In this document: in pieces, positions 9,169 to 16,982 of the stretch
How the letters are laid out: each line of letters starts with the position of its first letter
Numbering within the stretch: the stretch's first letter is position 1
NCBI GenBank assembly: GCA_036489765.1
Contig: DASXFE010000062.1
Coordinates: 1 to 52,859 of the forward strand
Direction: 5' to 3'
DNA length: 52,859 nt
Source of the DNA: DATARH01 sp036489765
GTDB lineage: Bacteria > Pseudomonadota > Alphaproteobacteria > ATCC43930 > CGMCC-115725
The notes under the pieces: generated by a model
Seen by the model: the letters and a program-made list of their open reading frames with translations, nothing else
The model's database searches: none
What the model was told of the DNA's origin: nothing
Translations under genes and position numbers: made by a program

Positions 9169-9459
9169 CTAGACGCCCTCGACGATGCGCATGTCGCGGT
9201 CGGCGCCATGGGCGAGCGCCCGCAGCGCTTCCTGATATCCGGGACTGTCATGCGCGGCCTCGGCGGCGGCGACACTGTCGAACTCGATGATGACAGTGCG
9301 CTGCAACATGCCCGATTCGTAGCACTTGGCGGCGACGCCTCGGGCGACGAATTTGCCGCCGGCGGCCTGGATCGCCGGACCGGCCAGCTTTGCATAGGCG
9401 GCGAGCGCGTCGGGGTTCGAGATCGACTTGTAGGTCGCCACCCAATATGCCTTCGCCAT
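9169..9459 (-). CDS. DUF1330 domain protein
   Basis: This 96-residue protein is a DUF1330 member, a dimeric alpha-beta barrel family of unknown role. It opens MAKAYWVATYKSISNPDAL, with the family pattern GGKFVARG in the middle and VIIEFDSVAAAEAAHDSPGY before the last helix. The ATG at 9459 is chosen over the GTG codon just upstream because GGAGAG lies six bases before GTG-ATG. Family members often accompany catabolic or oxidoreductase genes, which agrees with the LLM oxidoreductase downstream, but no reaction can be assigned. Confidence 0.88.
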   Translation of the reverse strand: MAKAYWVATYKSISNPDALAAYAKLAGPAIQAAGGKFVARGVAAKCYESGMLQRTVIIEFDSVAAAEAAHDSPGYQEALRALAHGADRDMRIVEGV

Positions 9460-9584
9460 CACCGTCTCTCCAATTCGGAATTGCGTGACCGAAGCGTAGC
9501 GCGGCCCGCGCCGTTCGCCAAATCATGACTGCGCGCCCGAACGCTGACGGAGTTGGAATTCCGTCGCCGCTCCCTTTACCCTCT

Positions 9585-9663
9585 CGTCATTCCCGCGCAG
9601 GCGGGGATCCAGGGCACGCGACGGAGCGGTTGCCCCTGGACCCCCGCCTGCGCGGGGGTGAAG
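9585..9663. repeat. Long palindromic intergenic repeat, copy 1 (GGATCCAGG/CCTGGACCC type)
   Basis: Two long GC-rich arms, 9592-9615 and 9633-9658, pair across a short spacer. The left arm reads CCCGCGCAGGCGGGGATCC and the right CTGGACCCCCGCCTGCGCG. In forward translation it creates the misleading peptide VIPAQAGIQ at the head of the next open frame, which is why the gene start is placed after it. A related copy precedes sucC at 20881-20960. This is a classic REP-like or miniature interspersed element. Confidence 0.8.
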
Positions 9664-9693
9664 AAACAAGGCAACTTGCGAGGAAACCCCGAC

Positions 9694-10812
9694 ATGCCCG
9701 GCGTCTTGAAGCACCTGTCGAAGCTCGACATTCCCGGCGGCGGCCAGGTCGTGGCCGAGGGCGATCACGCCTATATCGGCCATATGGGACCGCCCGACGG
9801 CACCTCGATCGTCGATGTCTCGGACCCGCGCAAGCCGAAACTGGTCAGCACGATCAAGCTGCCCGGCCACACGCACTCGCACAAGGTTCGCGTCCATGGC
9901 GACATCATGCTCGTCAACAACGAGCTCTACCGAGCGGCCGGCGGCGAGCGGCCCGCCGATTTCGAGGGCGGGATCAAGGTCTACGACACCAAGGACAAGG
10001 CGAACCCGCGCCAGATCGGCCATTACAAATCGGGCGGCTCGCACCGGTTCGATTCGGACGGCCGCCATGCCTATATCTCGTCCGAGGAAGACGGGTATAT
10101 CGGCGATATCGTCGTGATCCTCGACCTCGCCGACCCGACCAAGCCCGAGAAGATCGGGCAGTGGCACATGCCGGGCCAGCACGCGGCGGGCGGCGAGACG
10201 CCGACCTGGCGCGGCCGTGCGCATCGCTGCCACCATCCGCTGCGCCGCGGCGACCGGCTCTACACGAGCTACTGGCACGGCGGGTTTGTCATCCTCGACT
10301 GCGAGGATTTGCGCCACCCGAAATTCATCAGCGGCCTCGACTGGAGCCCGCCCTATCCGTGCCCGACCCACACGGTGCTGCCGATCCCGCACGAGCTCCA
10401 TGGCCGCAAGGTCGCCGTCGTCACCGACGAGGAGGTCGCCGACCGGCTGACCCCGAGCCCCAACGCGTTCATGTGGATCGTCGACATCACCGACGAAAAG
10501 CACCCGGTGCCGATCTCGACCTGGGCCGTTCCGCACGACGAGCCGTTCAACCGCGAATGCTGGTATGGCGCCCACCAGCCGCAGGAGACGGTCAACGGCA
10601 ACATCATCCTCGTCACCTGGTTCGGCGGCGGCCTGCGCGCAGTGGACATCTCGAACCCGTACCGCCCCGAGGAGATCGACTCGTTCATGCCGACCCCCGG
10701 CGCCGGGCAGAAGATCGTGCAGTCGAACGACATTTTCGTCGACAAGACCCGCGGCCTCGCCTTCCTGATCGACCGGCTCAACGGGCTCGATATCTTCGAG
10801 CTGAATACCTAG
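9694..10812 (+). CDS. LVIVD-repeat beta-propeller protein
   Basis: This 372-residue protein carries at least five LVIVD-type repeats, each a strand ending in a VD(V/I)SDP-like turn: TSIVDVSDPRKPK, VVILDLADPTKPE, FVILDCEDLRHPK, MWIVDITDEKHPV and RAVDISNPYRPEE. Such repeats form beta-propeller blades. Many His residues lie around HTHSHK and HRCHHP, which could bind metal. The start at 9694 is used because the longer frame runs through a palindromic repeat. There is no signal peptide at this start, so it is probably cytoplasmic. The function is unknown; it is sometimes annotated as an RNA polymerase subunit by mistake. Confidence 0.85.
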   Translation: MPGVLKHLSKLDIPGGGQVVAEGDHAYIGHMGPPDGTSIVDVSDPRKPKLVSTIKLPGHTHSHKVRVHGDIMLVNNELYRAAGGERPADFEGGIKVYDTKDKANPRQIGHYKSGGSHRFDSDGRHAYISSEEDGYIGDIVVILDLADPTKPEKIGQWHMPGQHAAGGETPTWRGRAHRCHHPLRRGDRLYTSYWHGGFVILDCEDLRHPKFISGLDWSPPYPCPTHTVLPIPHELHGRKVAVVTDEEVADRLTPSPNAFMWIVDITDEKHPVPISTWAVPHDEPFNRECWYGAHQPQETVNGNIILVTWFGGGLRAVDISNPYRPEEIDSFMPTPGAGQKIVQSNDIFVDKTRGLAFLIDRLNGLDIFELNT

Positions 10813-11795
10813 CGCAGGGCCTTTTGCACCGAGTCGGCGACGGCGATCAGCTTGAGCCCGTCTTCGCCGGTGGCGAGGCGGGCGCCGCCGTCGGCGACAT
10901 CGTCGGCAAAGGCATCGAGCTCGTCGCGATAGAGATCGGCGGCGGGGATCGACTCCTCGGTCAGCCCCGCCACGGTGATGATCGCGATCTGGTGATCGTC
11001 GACCCAACGCAGCGGCCCGGTGCGCAGCATCCCGGCGGAACCGATGACGATGAGGTCGCTCGCCGTATACGGCGCCTCGCGCGACACCCGCACTGTTGCC
11101 TGCACGTCGTTTTTGAGCCTCAGCAGCAGCGACATCGTGTCGGCGCCCTTGCCCGAATCGGGCGGCGGCGCAGCAATCGCGGCGACCGTCGCGATCTCGG
11201 CCCCGGCGAGACGCGGCACGAGGTCGAGCAGGTGCACCCCGACATCGTAGAGGATACTGCCGCCCTGTGCCGGGTCTTCGCGCCACGGCACGCGCTCGTC
11301 GAGCGGCGCCGAGCGCTCGATCGACAGCGCCCGCACCGTGCCGATCGTGCCGGCGCGGAGAATCTCGGCAACGCGCTGCAGACTCTTTTCGAGGCGCAGA
11401 TGCAGGCCCACGCGCAACACCACCCCGGCCTCACGGCACGCCCGCACGGCGGCATAGCCGGCGGTCATGTCGAGTGCGAGCGGCTTTTCGCAGAGGACAT
11501 GTTTTTTCGCCGCCGCCGCCGCCAGCACGACCGGTACGTGCTCGGCATTCGGGGTCGTGACAAAGACCGCGTCGATCTCTGGGTCGAAGACCAGCGCGGT
11601 GGCGCTCTCATAGACGCGGGGGATGTTGTGGCGGGTGGCAAACTCCCGCGCCTTGGCCAATTCGCGCGATGCACAGGCGGCGATGACCGAGCGCCCCGAC
11701 CGCCGCGCCGCCGGGATCAGCGCCTCGCCGGCGAATTTCCCGAGCCCGACGACACCCCAGCGGATCGGCTTGCCGGGTTCGGCGGAAACGGTCAC
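10809..11795 (-). CDS. Gfo/Idh/MocA family NAD(P)-dependent oxidoreductase
   Basis: This 328-residue protein has the Rossmann motif GVVGLGKFAGEAL near the N terminus and the family hallmark CEKPLA around residue 95, followed by GLHLRLEKS and a C-terminal beta-sheet domain. Members oxidise or reduce sugars, inositols and related polyols with NAD(P). A GTG start at 11795 is chosen because GGAGG lies five bases upstream; the frame extends further but without a site. Its end overlaps the stop of the convergent LVIVD gene by four bases. Substrate cannot be inferred; no sugar transporter adjoins it. Confidence 0.88.
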   Translation of the reverse strand: MTVSAEPGKPIRWGVVGLGKFAGEALIPAARRSGRSVIAACASRELAKAREFATRHNIPRVYESATALVFDPEIDAVFVTTPNAEHVPVVLAAAAAKKHVLCEKPLALDMTAGYAAVRACREAGVVLRVGLHLRLEKSLQRVAEILRAGTIGTVRALSIERSAPLDERVPWREDPAQGGSILYDVGVHLLDLVPRLAGAEIATVAAIAAPPPDSGKGADTMSLLLRLKNDVQATVRVSREAPYTASDLIVIGSAGMLRTGPLRWVDDHQIAIITVAGLTEESIPAADLYRDELDAFADDVADGGARLATGEDGLKLIAVADSVQKALR

Positions 11796-11889
11796 GCGGA
11801 CCTCCAAGGTTGATGCGGCGGATTCGATGCGGGGACAGGAGATTAGACGGGCGCACCCCGCCCCGTCCATGCCCCCCTTGGCAGCCGGA

Positions 11890-12339
11890 TCAAGCCGTCG
11901 GGGCGAAATCGCTGTCGCTGATCTCGCGCATCAGGTTGCGCATCTTGGCCGACCGCTTGCGGCCGAGCGTCGCCTCGAACCCCGCCTGGGCGGCCTCCCA
12001 CAGCTCGCTGGCCGCGCGCTGCCGCGCCAGTCCCGTGACCGACAATCGCAGCTCGCGGCGCCGGCGGTCGGCCTCGGACGAAACGATCTCGATCAGCCCG
12101 TCGCGCTGCAGCGGCAGGATGTTGCGCCCCATCGTCGTGCGATCCATGACGAGAGCCGCGGCGAGCGCGTTGATCGGCAAGGGCCCGTCGCGCCGGAGCC
12201 GCGTCAGGATCGCATATTGGGTAGCGCGCAGCCCTGTCGGCGCCAAAAACTGGTCATAGAACTGCGTCACGTGCCGCGCCGCCTGGCGGATCGCGAGACA
12301 GTTGCACTCGTCGCCAGAGGATTTCTTGCCCGATTTCAT
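11890..12339 (-). CDS. MarR family transcriptional regulator
   Basis: A 149-residue winged-helix regulator of the MarR type. The core shows TQYAILTRLRRDGPLPINALA, then the recognition helix segment MDRTTMGRNILPLQRDGL, and the wing with EADRRRRELRLS. An N-terminal CNC triplet after a Lys/Ser-rich start may be redox or metal sensitive. The start at 12339 has GGAGGAG upstream; the frame continues ten codons further without support. It is divergent from the DadA-like oxidase, and MarR regulators often control the divergent neighbour. Confidence 0.9.
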   Translation of the reverse strand: MKSGKKSSGDECNCLAIRQAARHVTQFYDQFLAPTGLRATQYAILTRLRRDGPLPINALAAALVMDRTTMGRNILPLQRDGLIEIVSSEADRRRRELRLSVTGLARQRAASELWEAAQAGFEATLGRKRSAKMRNLMREISDSDFAPTA

Positions 12340-12495
12340 CACCGCTCCTCCCGCGCGAGGGGGGGACACGCTGAGTATCTACGCTGTTTCAAAGGTATGC
12401 ACTCTTTTACTCGCCGTTTGATGACTGAAATCGCGAGACTCGCCAGCGTCCGGCGCCGCCGGCATTCTTTTGTGGGACAAAGGCGGGAGCGGTCG
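12340..12495. promoter_or_regulatory. Divergent promoter region between marR-like and dadA-like genes
   Basis: The 156 bases between two divergent starts must hold promoters for both and probably the MarR operator. The middle, around 12385-12425, is AT-richer than its surroundings. No strong palindrome or canonical -35/-10 pair stands out, so this is marked from gene arrangement rather than from a recognised site. Confidence 0.35.
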
Positions 12496-13758
12496 ATGGC
12501 GGAAGAGCGACGGCGTGTCGGGGTGATCGGCGCCGGCATGGTCGGGGTTTGCGCGGCAAGCTATCTGCAGCGTGCCGGGCACAGCGTCTTCCTGATCGAC
12601 CCCGGCAATCCCGGCGAGGGCGCCTCCTTCGGCAATGCCGGCGCGTTCAACGCCTCGTCGGTGACGCCGATGGCGATGCCGGGGGTCATCGGGAACGTGC
12701 CGAAATGGCTGATGGATCCGCTTGGCCCACTGTCGCTGCGCTGGAGCTATCTGCCGCGCGTGCTGCCCTATCTCTATCGTTTCTGGCGATCCTCGACGCC
12801 GGAACAGGTGCATGCCCAGGCCCGCGCGCTGCGGCCGCTGGTGGGCGCGACGCTGACCGCACTGCGCCCGCTCGTCGATGCCGCCGACGCCGAGGCCTTT
12901 GTGCACCAGCGCGGGCATCTCTACGTCTATCGCTCAGCCGAATCGCTGGCGAAAGACGGGCTCGCCTGGACCTTGCGGCGCGAGAACGGCGTGGTCGTTG
13001 ACGAATTCAACGCCGACGAGCTGCGCCAGCTCGAACCGACGTTGTCGCGCGAGTACACGCATGGCCTCCTCGTCCGCGAAAACGGGCACACCAGCAACCC
13101 GTTCGGCCTCGTCAGCCGTCTCGTCGCGCATTTCCTCGGCCAGGGCGGCGAGATCGTCCACGCCCGCGCGCTCGGCTTCCGCCTCGACGGCAGGCGCCTC
13201 GCCGCGATCCGCACCGATGTCGGCGAGCTTTCGGCCGACGCGGCCGTGGTCTGCGCCGGCGCCTATTCGAAGCCGCTCGCCGCGGCGCTCGGCGACAAGG
13301 TGCCGCTCGAAACCGAGCGGGGGTATCATCTGATGATCGCCGACCCCGAGGTGATGCCGCGCATCCCGACCGCGGACGGCGACGGCAAGTTCGTCGCGAC
13401 GCCGATGGAGACGGGGCTTCGGTTTGCCGGCACCGTCGAGCTCGCCGGCCTGGCGGCGCCGCCCGACTGGCGCCGCGCCCGCATGCTCCTGGAGCAAGGC
13501 CGCAAGATGCTGCCCGGACTCGCCGCACATTACCCGGAGGCGCGCATCTCTGTGTGGATGGGCCACCGCCCGTCAATGCCCGACTCGCTGCCCGTGCTCG
13601 GCCCGTCATCCGCCAGCCCCGACGTGTTCTACGCGTTCGGCCACGGCCATGTCGGCATGACCTGCGCGCCGATGACCGGCCGGATCGTCGCTGAGCTTGT
13701 CTCCGGCCGCCCCGCGCCGATCGATATTTCTCCGTTCGCGGCAAGGCGGTTTCGCTAG
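12496..13758 (+). CDS. D-amino acid dehydrogenase-like FAD-dependent oxidoreductase
   Basis: The 420-residue protein is a DAO-superfamily flavoprotein close to the DadA small subunit. It has an N-terminal dinucleotide motif VIGAGMVGVCAASYL, the segment GEGASFGNAGAFN typical of DadA-like enzymes, a middle AVVCAGAYSK strand, and a C-terminal GHRPSMPDSLPVLG plus GHGHVGMTCAPMTG that close the FAD site. Such enzymes deaminate D-amino acids or related imino acids and pass electrons to the respiratory chain. The start has GGGAG upstream. A cupin gene follows 35 bases later and the marR-like gene is divergent. Confidence 0.88.
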   Translation: MAEERRRVGVIGAGMVGVCAASYLQRAGHSVFLIDPGNPGEGASFGNAGAFNASSVTPMAMPGVIGNVPKWLMDPLGPLSLRWSYLPRVLPYLYRFWRSSTPEQVHAQARALRPLVGATLTALRPLVDAADAEAFVHQRGHLYVYRSAESLAKDGLAWTLRRENGVVVDEFNADELRQLEPTLSREYTHGLLVRENGHTSNPFGLVSRLVAHFLGQGGEIVHARALGFRLDGRRLAAIRTDVGELSADAAVVCAGAYSKPLAAALGDKVPLETERGYHLMIADPEVMPRIPTADGDGKFVATPMETGLRFAGTVELAGLAAPPDWRRARMLLEQGRKMLPGLAAHYPEARISVWMGHRPSMPDSLPVLGPSSASPDVFYAFGHGHVGMTCAPMTGRIVAELVSGRPAPIDISPFAARRFR

Positions 13759-13793
13759 TATCATCGCGATATCCGACGCCCGAGGAGGCTTCC

Positions 13794-14216
13794 ATGGCCA
13801 ACGACGTATCGACGATTTCGGCAAAGCCGGCGATGAAGCCCGGCTATTCACGGGCCAAGGCCCCCGCGATGATCGAGGGCCGGCGCGAGTTCTTCAGCTA
13901 TCGCGACCTCCTGATCAAGGACACGAGCCAGGGCACGATGCGCGGCCAGGTGATGAAGGCGATCACCGGCATGACCCAGCCGACCGGCTGGCACTACCAC
14001 ACCTGCGACGGCCAGTTCGTCTATCTCTTGAATGGCTGGGTCGAGCTCGAATTCGAGGGCAGCGAGACGCTGCGCTTCGAAAAGGGCGACTCGGTGTTCA
14101 TCCCGGGCGGTCTCGTTCACAACGAGCTGCGCACCTCGAACGATTTCGAAGCCCTCGAGGTCTCGGTTCCCGGCGAGCTCGGCACCGTTCCCGTCGACCC
14201 GCCCGCGGGGCGCTGA
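13794..14216 (+). CDS. Cupin domain protein
   Basis: A 140-residue single-domain cupin. The first cupin motif is visible as GWHYHTCDGQFVYLLNGW and the second as GDSVFIPGGLVHNELR, giving three His ligands for a metal. Cupins of this size include isomerases, dioxygenases and small-molecule binders. It starts 35 bases after the DadA-like gene with GAGGAGG upstream and is probably co-transcribed with it, which hints at a shared amino acid or imino acid substrate; this is inference. Confidence 0.87.
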   Translation: MANDVSTISAKPAMKPGYSRAKAPAMIEGRREFFSYRDLLIKDTSQGTMRGQVMKAITGMTQPTGWHYHTCDGQFVYLLNGWVELEFEGSETLRFEKGDSVFIPGGLVHNELRTSNDFEALEVSVPGELGTVPVDPPAGR

Positions 14217-14240
14217 CATCAGTTGATGGGCCTCGCCCGC

Positions 14241-14280
14241 TCAGCCCGTCCTACGGCGTCTCACTCGTAGGATGGGCTGA
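14241..14280. repeat. Hairpin element TCAGCCC...GGGCTGA
   Basis: Arms TCAGCCCGTCCTACG (14241-14255) and CGTAGGATGGGCTGA (14266-14280) are complementary with one G-T mismatch and a ten-base loop. It sits 24 bases after the cupin stop and could end its transcription. It also abuts the ABC ATPase remnant, so it may mark the point where that gene was truncated. The sequence is of a type common between genes in other bacteria. Confidence 0.7.
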
Positions 14281-14282
14281 AC

Positions 14283-14373
14283 AACGACAGCGGCTCGTCG
14301 AGCAGCAAGACCGTTGGCTCGCGCACCAGCGCGCGGGTCGTCGCGACCCGCTGGCGCGCCGCCCGAACTCCCG
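14283..14373 (-). pseudogene. Remnant of an ABC transporter ATP-binding protein
   Basis: Minus-strand translation gives a short fragment with RQRVATTRALVREP followed by TVLLLDEPLS. This is the end of the ABC signature helix and the Walker B strand of a MalK/UgpC/PotA-type ATPase. The Walker A part upstream and the domain after the D-loop are both missing, and no start codon exists, so this is a remnant. It lies directly downstream of a binding-protein remnant on the same strand, as if a transporter operon collapsed. Confidence 0.75.
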
Positions 14374-14640
14374 CTACGCCGTCTGCCACTTCTTGAAGAT
14401 GTTTTCACACTCTCCGGTGGCCCATTTCACTGCGTCCTCGGCGCTCATCGAGCCGATCGCAGCCTTCGTCATCATGTCGTCGATGGTGAAGTTATTGTAG
14501 ATCTCTTCCGTGGCGGGCCAGGCGGGTCCCGGATAGCCCGCGACCGCGCACTCCTCGTCCGAGGTCTCGGTGACCTTCAGCTTGTCGGCCGGATGCGACG
14601 ACGGATCGTTGTCGAGGATCGTTAGGCAATGACGGGTCGC
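14374..14640 (-). pseudogene. Remnant of an ABC transporter solute-binding protein, C terminus
   Basis: The minus-strand frame ending at a TAG (14374-14376) encodes a C-terminal tail with GYPGPAWPATEEIYNNF, MMTKAAIGSMSAEDAV and ENIFKKWQ. This is the usual end of family 1 extracellular binding proteins, where the last helix carries AEDAVKWA-like residues. There is no start, signal peptide or N-terminal lobe, and the frame runs into a stop at 14662-14664. About 80-90 residues survive of an expected 400 or more. Together with the ATPase fragment it fills most of this gene-free gap. Confidence 0.72.
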
Positions 14641-14730
14641 CGATGGGTCTCGCCCGCGGCTCTAGCTCGCCCAATGCCCGTTGAACGACATGGTATTGCT
14701 AGCCGTCGCAGGCCGCGGGACAGGGCGGTG

Positions 14731-15411
14731 ATGAAGGTTTTACTGGTCGAGGATAACGAGCGCGTCGCCCAATTCGTGTGCAAGGGGCTGTCCGAGGAAG
14801 GGCATGCCGTCGACCACGCCGATAACGGGCGCGACGGCCTCTATCTCGCGGCGACCGGGCAATACGACGCGCTGGTCCTCGACCGCATGCTGCCCGGCAG
14901 CATCGACGGGCTCGGTATCGTCGAATCGTTGCGCAGGACCGGCAGCAAGACGCCGATCCTGATCCTCAGCGCGCTCGCCGAGGTCGACGACCGCATCCGC
15001 GGGCTGCGCGCCGGCGGCGACGACTACCTGACAAAGCCCTTTGCCTTCGGCGAGCTGCTGGCCCGGCTCGAGGCGCTCGTGCGGCGCGGCCACGGCCCGA
15101 CGATCCAGACCGTGCTGATCGTCGGGGATCTGCGCATCGACCTGTTGTCGCACAAGGTCGTGCGCGGCGGCCGCCCGATCCAGCTCCAGCGGCGCGAGTT
15201 CAAATTGCTCGAATATCTGATGCGCCACGCCGGCCAGGTGGTGACCCGAACGATGCTGCTCGAAAACGTGTGGGAGCATCATTTCGACCCGCAGACCAAC
15301 GTCATCGACGTGCATGTCAGCCGCCTCCGCCAGAAGATCGACGCTGGGTTCGAGCCGGCTCTTCTCCACACGGTGCGCGGCGTCGGCTATCGGCTGGGCG
15401 GGGATGCTTAG
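14731..15411 (+). CDS. Two-component response regulator, OmpR/PhoB family
   Basis: A 226-residue response regulator. The receiver domain shows E7-D8, the phosphate-accepting D51 in LVLDRMLPG, and K102 in LTKPF. The C-terminal winged helix has the OmpR-type RREFKLLEYLM, NVIDVHVSRLRQKID and TVRGVGYRL. The ATG at 14731 is the canonical start (MKVLLVEDNE); the open frame extends upstream without support. It overlaps the kinase gene by eight bases, so the two form a translationally coupled pair. The closest described types are QseB/TctD/CusR-like regulators; the signal is unknown. Confidence 0.94.
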   Translation: MKVLLVEDNERVAQFVCKGLSEEGHAVDHADNGRDGLYLAATGQYDALVLDRMLPGSIDGLGIVESLRRTGSKTPILILSALAEVDDRIRGLRAGGDDYLTKPFAFGELLARLEALVRRGHGPTIQTVLIVGDLRIDLLSHKVVRGGRPIQLQRREFKLLEYLMRHAGQVVTRTMLLENVWEHHFDPQTNVIDVHVSRLRQKIDAGFEPALLHTVRGVGYRLGGDA

Positions 15412-16837
15412 GCTCCTGCGCTCGACCTCGGTCCGGCTGGCCCTGGGCTTCGCCACGCTGTTCGTCGCCTCGTCGCTGCTCTTGGTCGGGGTCTTATGGT
15501 GGGGCACCGCCGAATACCTGGCGCGCGAGACCGACGCCGTGATCAGCGCCGACACCCAGGGCATCAGGGACGACGTGACCTTGGGCGGCGCCGCGGCCGC
15601 GGCCGAGACGATCGCCATCCGCGCCGGCCAGTCGCCCGATGGGCGCGCGATCTATCTGATGGCCGGGAAAGATCTGCACGCGATGGGCGGCAACCTGATG
15701 ACCTGGCCCTACAATGTGCCGGTCAAGGACGGCTGGTACCTGCGCCCGCTCGATCGCGGCGACACGACGCGACTGATGCGGTTTCGGGTCAGCGACCTGC
15801 CCGAAGGGCTGCACCTGCTCGTCGGCCGCGATGTCCAGGACCGCACCGAGATCCGCTCGCTGATCGTCGCTTCCCTCGGCTGGGCGGCGACGGCGGCATT
15901 TGTGATCGCAATCCTCGGCGGGCTGCTCGTTCGCCGCGCAGTCCTGCGCCGGGTCGAGATCATCAACCGCGCGGCCACGGCGATTGTTCAAGGCGACCTG
16001 TCGCGGCGCCTGCCGACGCGCGACACCAGCGACGAGTTCGACCAGCTCGCCCAGACGATCAACCTGATGCTGCGCCAGATCGAGCGGCTGATCGAAGGCG
16101 TGCGCAACACCTCAAATGCGGTCGCGCACGACCTGCGCACCCCGCTCGCCGAATTGCGCGCCCGGCTCGAAGGGATCATTCGAAACGAGGAGAGGCGCGA
16201 GCAGCCGGGCAACAACCCCGTCGTCGACGAGATCCACCAGGCGGTCGCCGATATCGACCGGCTGATCGGCGTCTTCAACGCCCTCTTGCGCCTGTCGGAG
16301 ATCGATTCCGGAATGCGGCGATCGGGGTTCCGCGCGGTCGCACTGGCCGAGATCACGACCGAGGTGGCCGAACTTTATGGCCCGCTGATCGAGGAGCGGG
16401 GCATCGATTTCGTGGTCGACGTGCCCGAGGATCTCGCGGTCAGCGGCGACCCGTTCCTTTTGGCCGAGGCGGTCGGCAACCTCGTCGACAATGCCGCGAA
16501 ATACACTCCCAAGGGCGGCACCATCTCGGTCGCGGTGCGGCTCGTGGACGAAAGCCACACTGACATCATCGTCGCCGATACCGGCCCCGGCATCGACGCA
16601 TCCGAGAAATCGTCGGTGACGGCGCGGTTCTATCGTGGCCGGGCGGCCGACGGGATTGGCGGCGTCGGGCTCGGACTGAGCGTCGTCGAGGCAGTCGCGC
16701 GATTGCACGGCGGCGCACTCGAACTCGCCGACAACGCGCCCGGGCTCGTCGCCACCCTGCGGATCGCGACCAAACTGCCGCCGGCGCCGGCTGGCGCCTC
16801 GCCCGAACTCGCGGCGAGCGGTATCGCCGCAATCTGA
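15404..16837 (+). CDS. Two-component sensor histidine kinase
   Basis: A 477-residue membrane histidine kinase. A first transmembrane segment lies near residues 12-32, then a periplasmic domain of roughly 130 residues, a second membrane segment near 160-182, a HAMP domain, and a DHp helix with the phospho-accepting His242 in AVAHDLRTPLAE. The ATPase domain carries NLVDNAAKYTP (N box), VADTGPGI (G1) and GVGLGLSVVEA (G2). It overlaps the response regulator gene, so the pair is a unit. Neighbouring genes give no clear target, although an MFS transporter follows on the same strand. Confidence 0.94.
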   Translation: MLRLLRSTSVRLALGFATLFVASSLLLVGVLWWGTAEYLARETDAVISADTQGIRDDVTLGGAAAAAETIAIRAGQSPDGRAIYLMAGKDLHAMGGNLMTWPYNVPVKDGWYLRPLDRGDTTRLMRFRVSDLPEGLHLLVGRDVQDRTEIRSLIVASLGWAATAAFVIAILGGLLVRRAVLRRVEIINRAATAIVQGDLSRRLPTRDTSDEFDQLAQTINLMLRQIERLIEGVRNTSNAVAHDLRTPLAELRARLEGIIRNEERREQPGNNPVVDEIHQAVADIDRLIGVFNALLRLSEIDSGMRRSGFRAVALAEITTEVAELYGPLIEERGIDFVVDVPEDLAVSGDPFLLAEAVGNLVDNAAKYTPKGGTISVAVRLVDESHTDIIVADTGPGIDASEKSSVTARFYRGRAADGIGGVGLGLSVVEAVARLHGGALELADNAPGLVATLRIATKLPPAPAGASPELAASGIAAI

Positions 16838-16839
16838 AT

Positions 16840-16908
16840 CATCCCGAGGTCATCCCCCGCTCGCGCCGCTCCGTAGGGCTTGCTCGAAACCGTGTAGACG
16901 AAGAACAT
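16840..16908 (-). pseudogene. Possible remnant of a GIY-YIG nuclease N terminus
   Basis: The minus strand from an ATG at 16908 reads MFFVYTVSSKPYG, which resembles the first strand of small GIY-YIG (UPF0213-type) proteins. The following residues no longer match a YIG motif and the frame runs into the kinase gene end. At about 23 residues the resemblance may be chance. It is the only content seen between the kinase and the MFS gene besides a small hairpin (CCCGGGCTTCGCCGGG). Confidence 0.3.
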
Positions 16909-16982
16909 TGTGCCGCGTTCGGAATTGGTCCCGGGCTTCGCCGGGATGGGAGACGTTGGGGGCCTCGGCGGATGGATTTTCC

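Noticed and set aside
9523..11286. Open frame of 587 codons on the minus strand under the LVIVD gene
   Set aside because: It lacks any domain and crosses both the LVIVD gene and the Gfo/Idh/MocA gene, so it is a shadow frame.
16926..16951. Hairpin CCCGGGCTTCGCCGGG as a terminator
   Set aside because: It lacks a T-run on either strand and lies just before the MFS start, so a terminator cannot be claimed.
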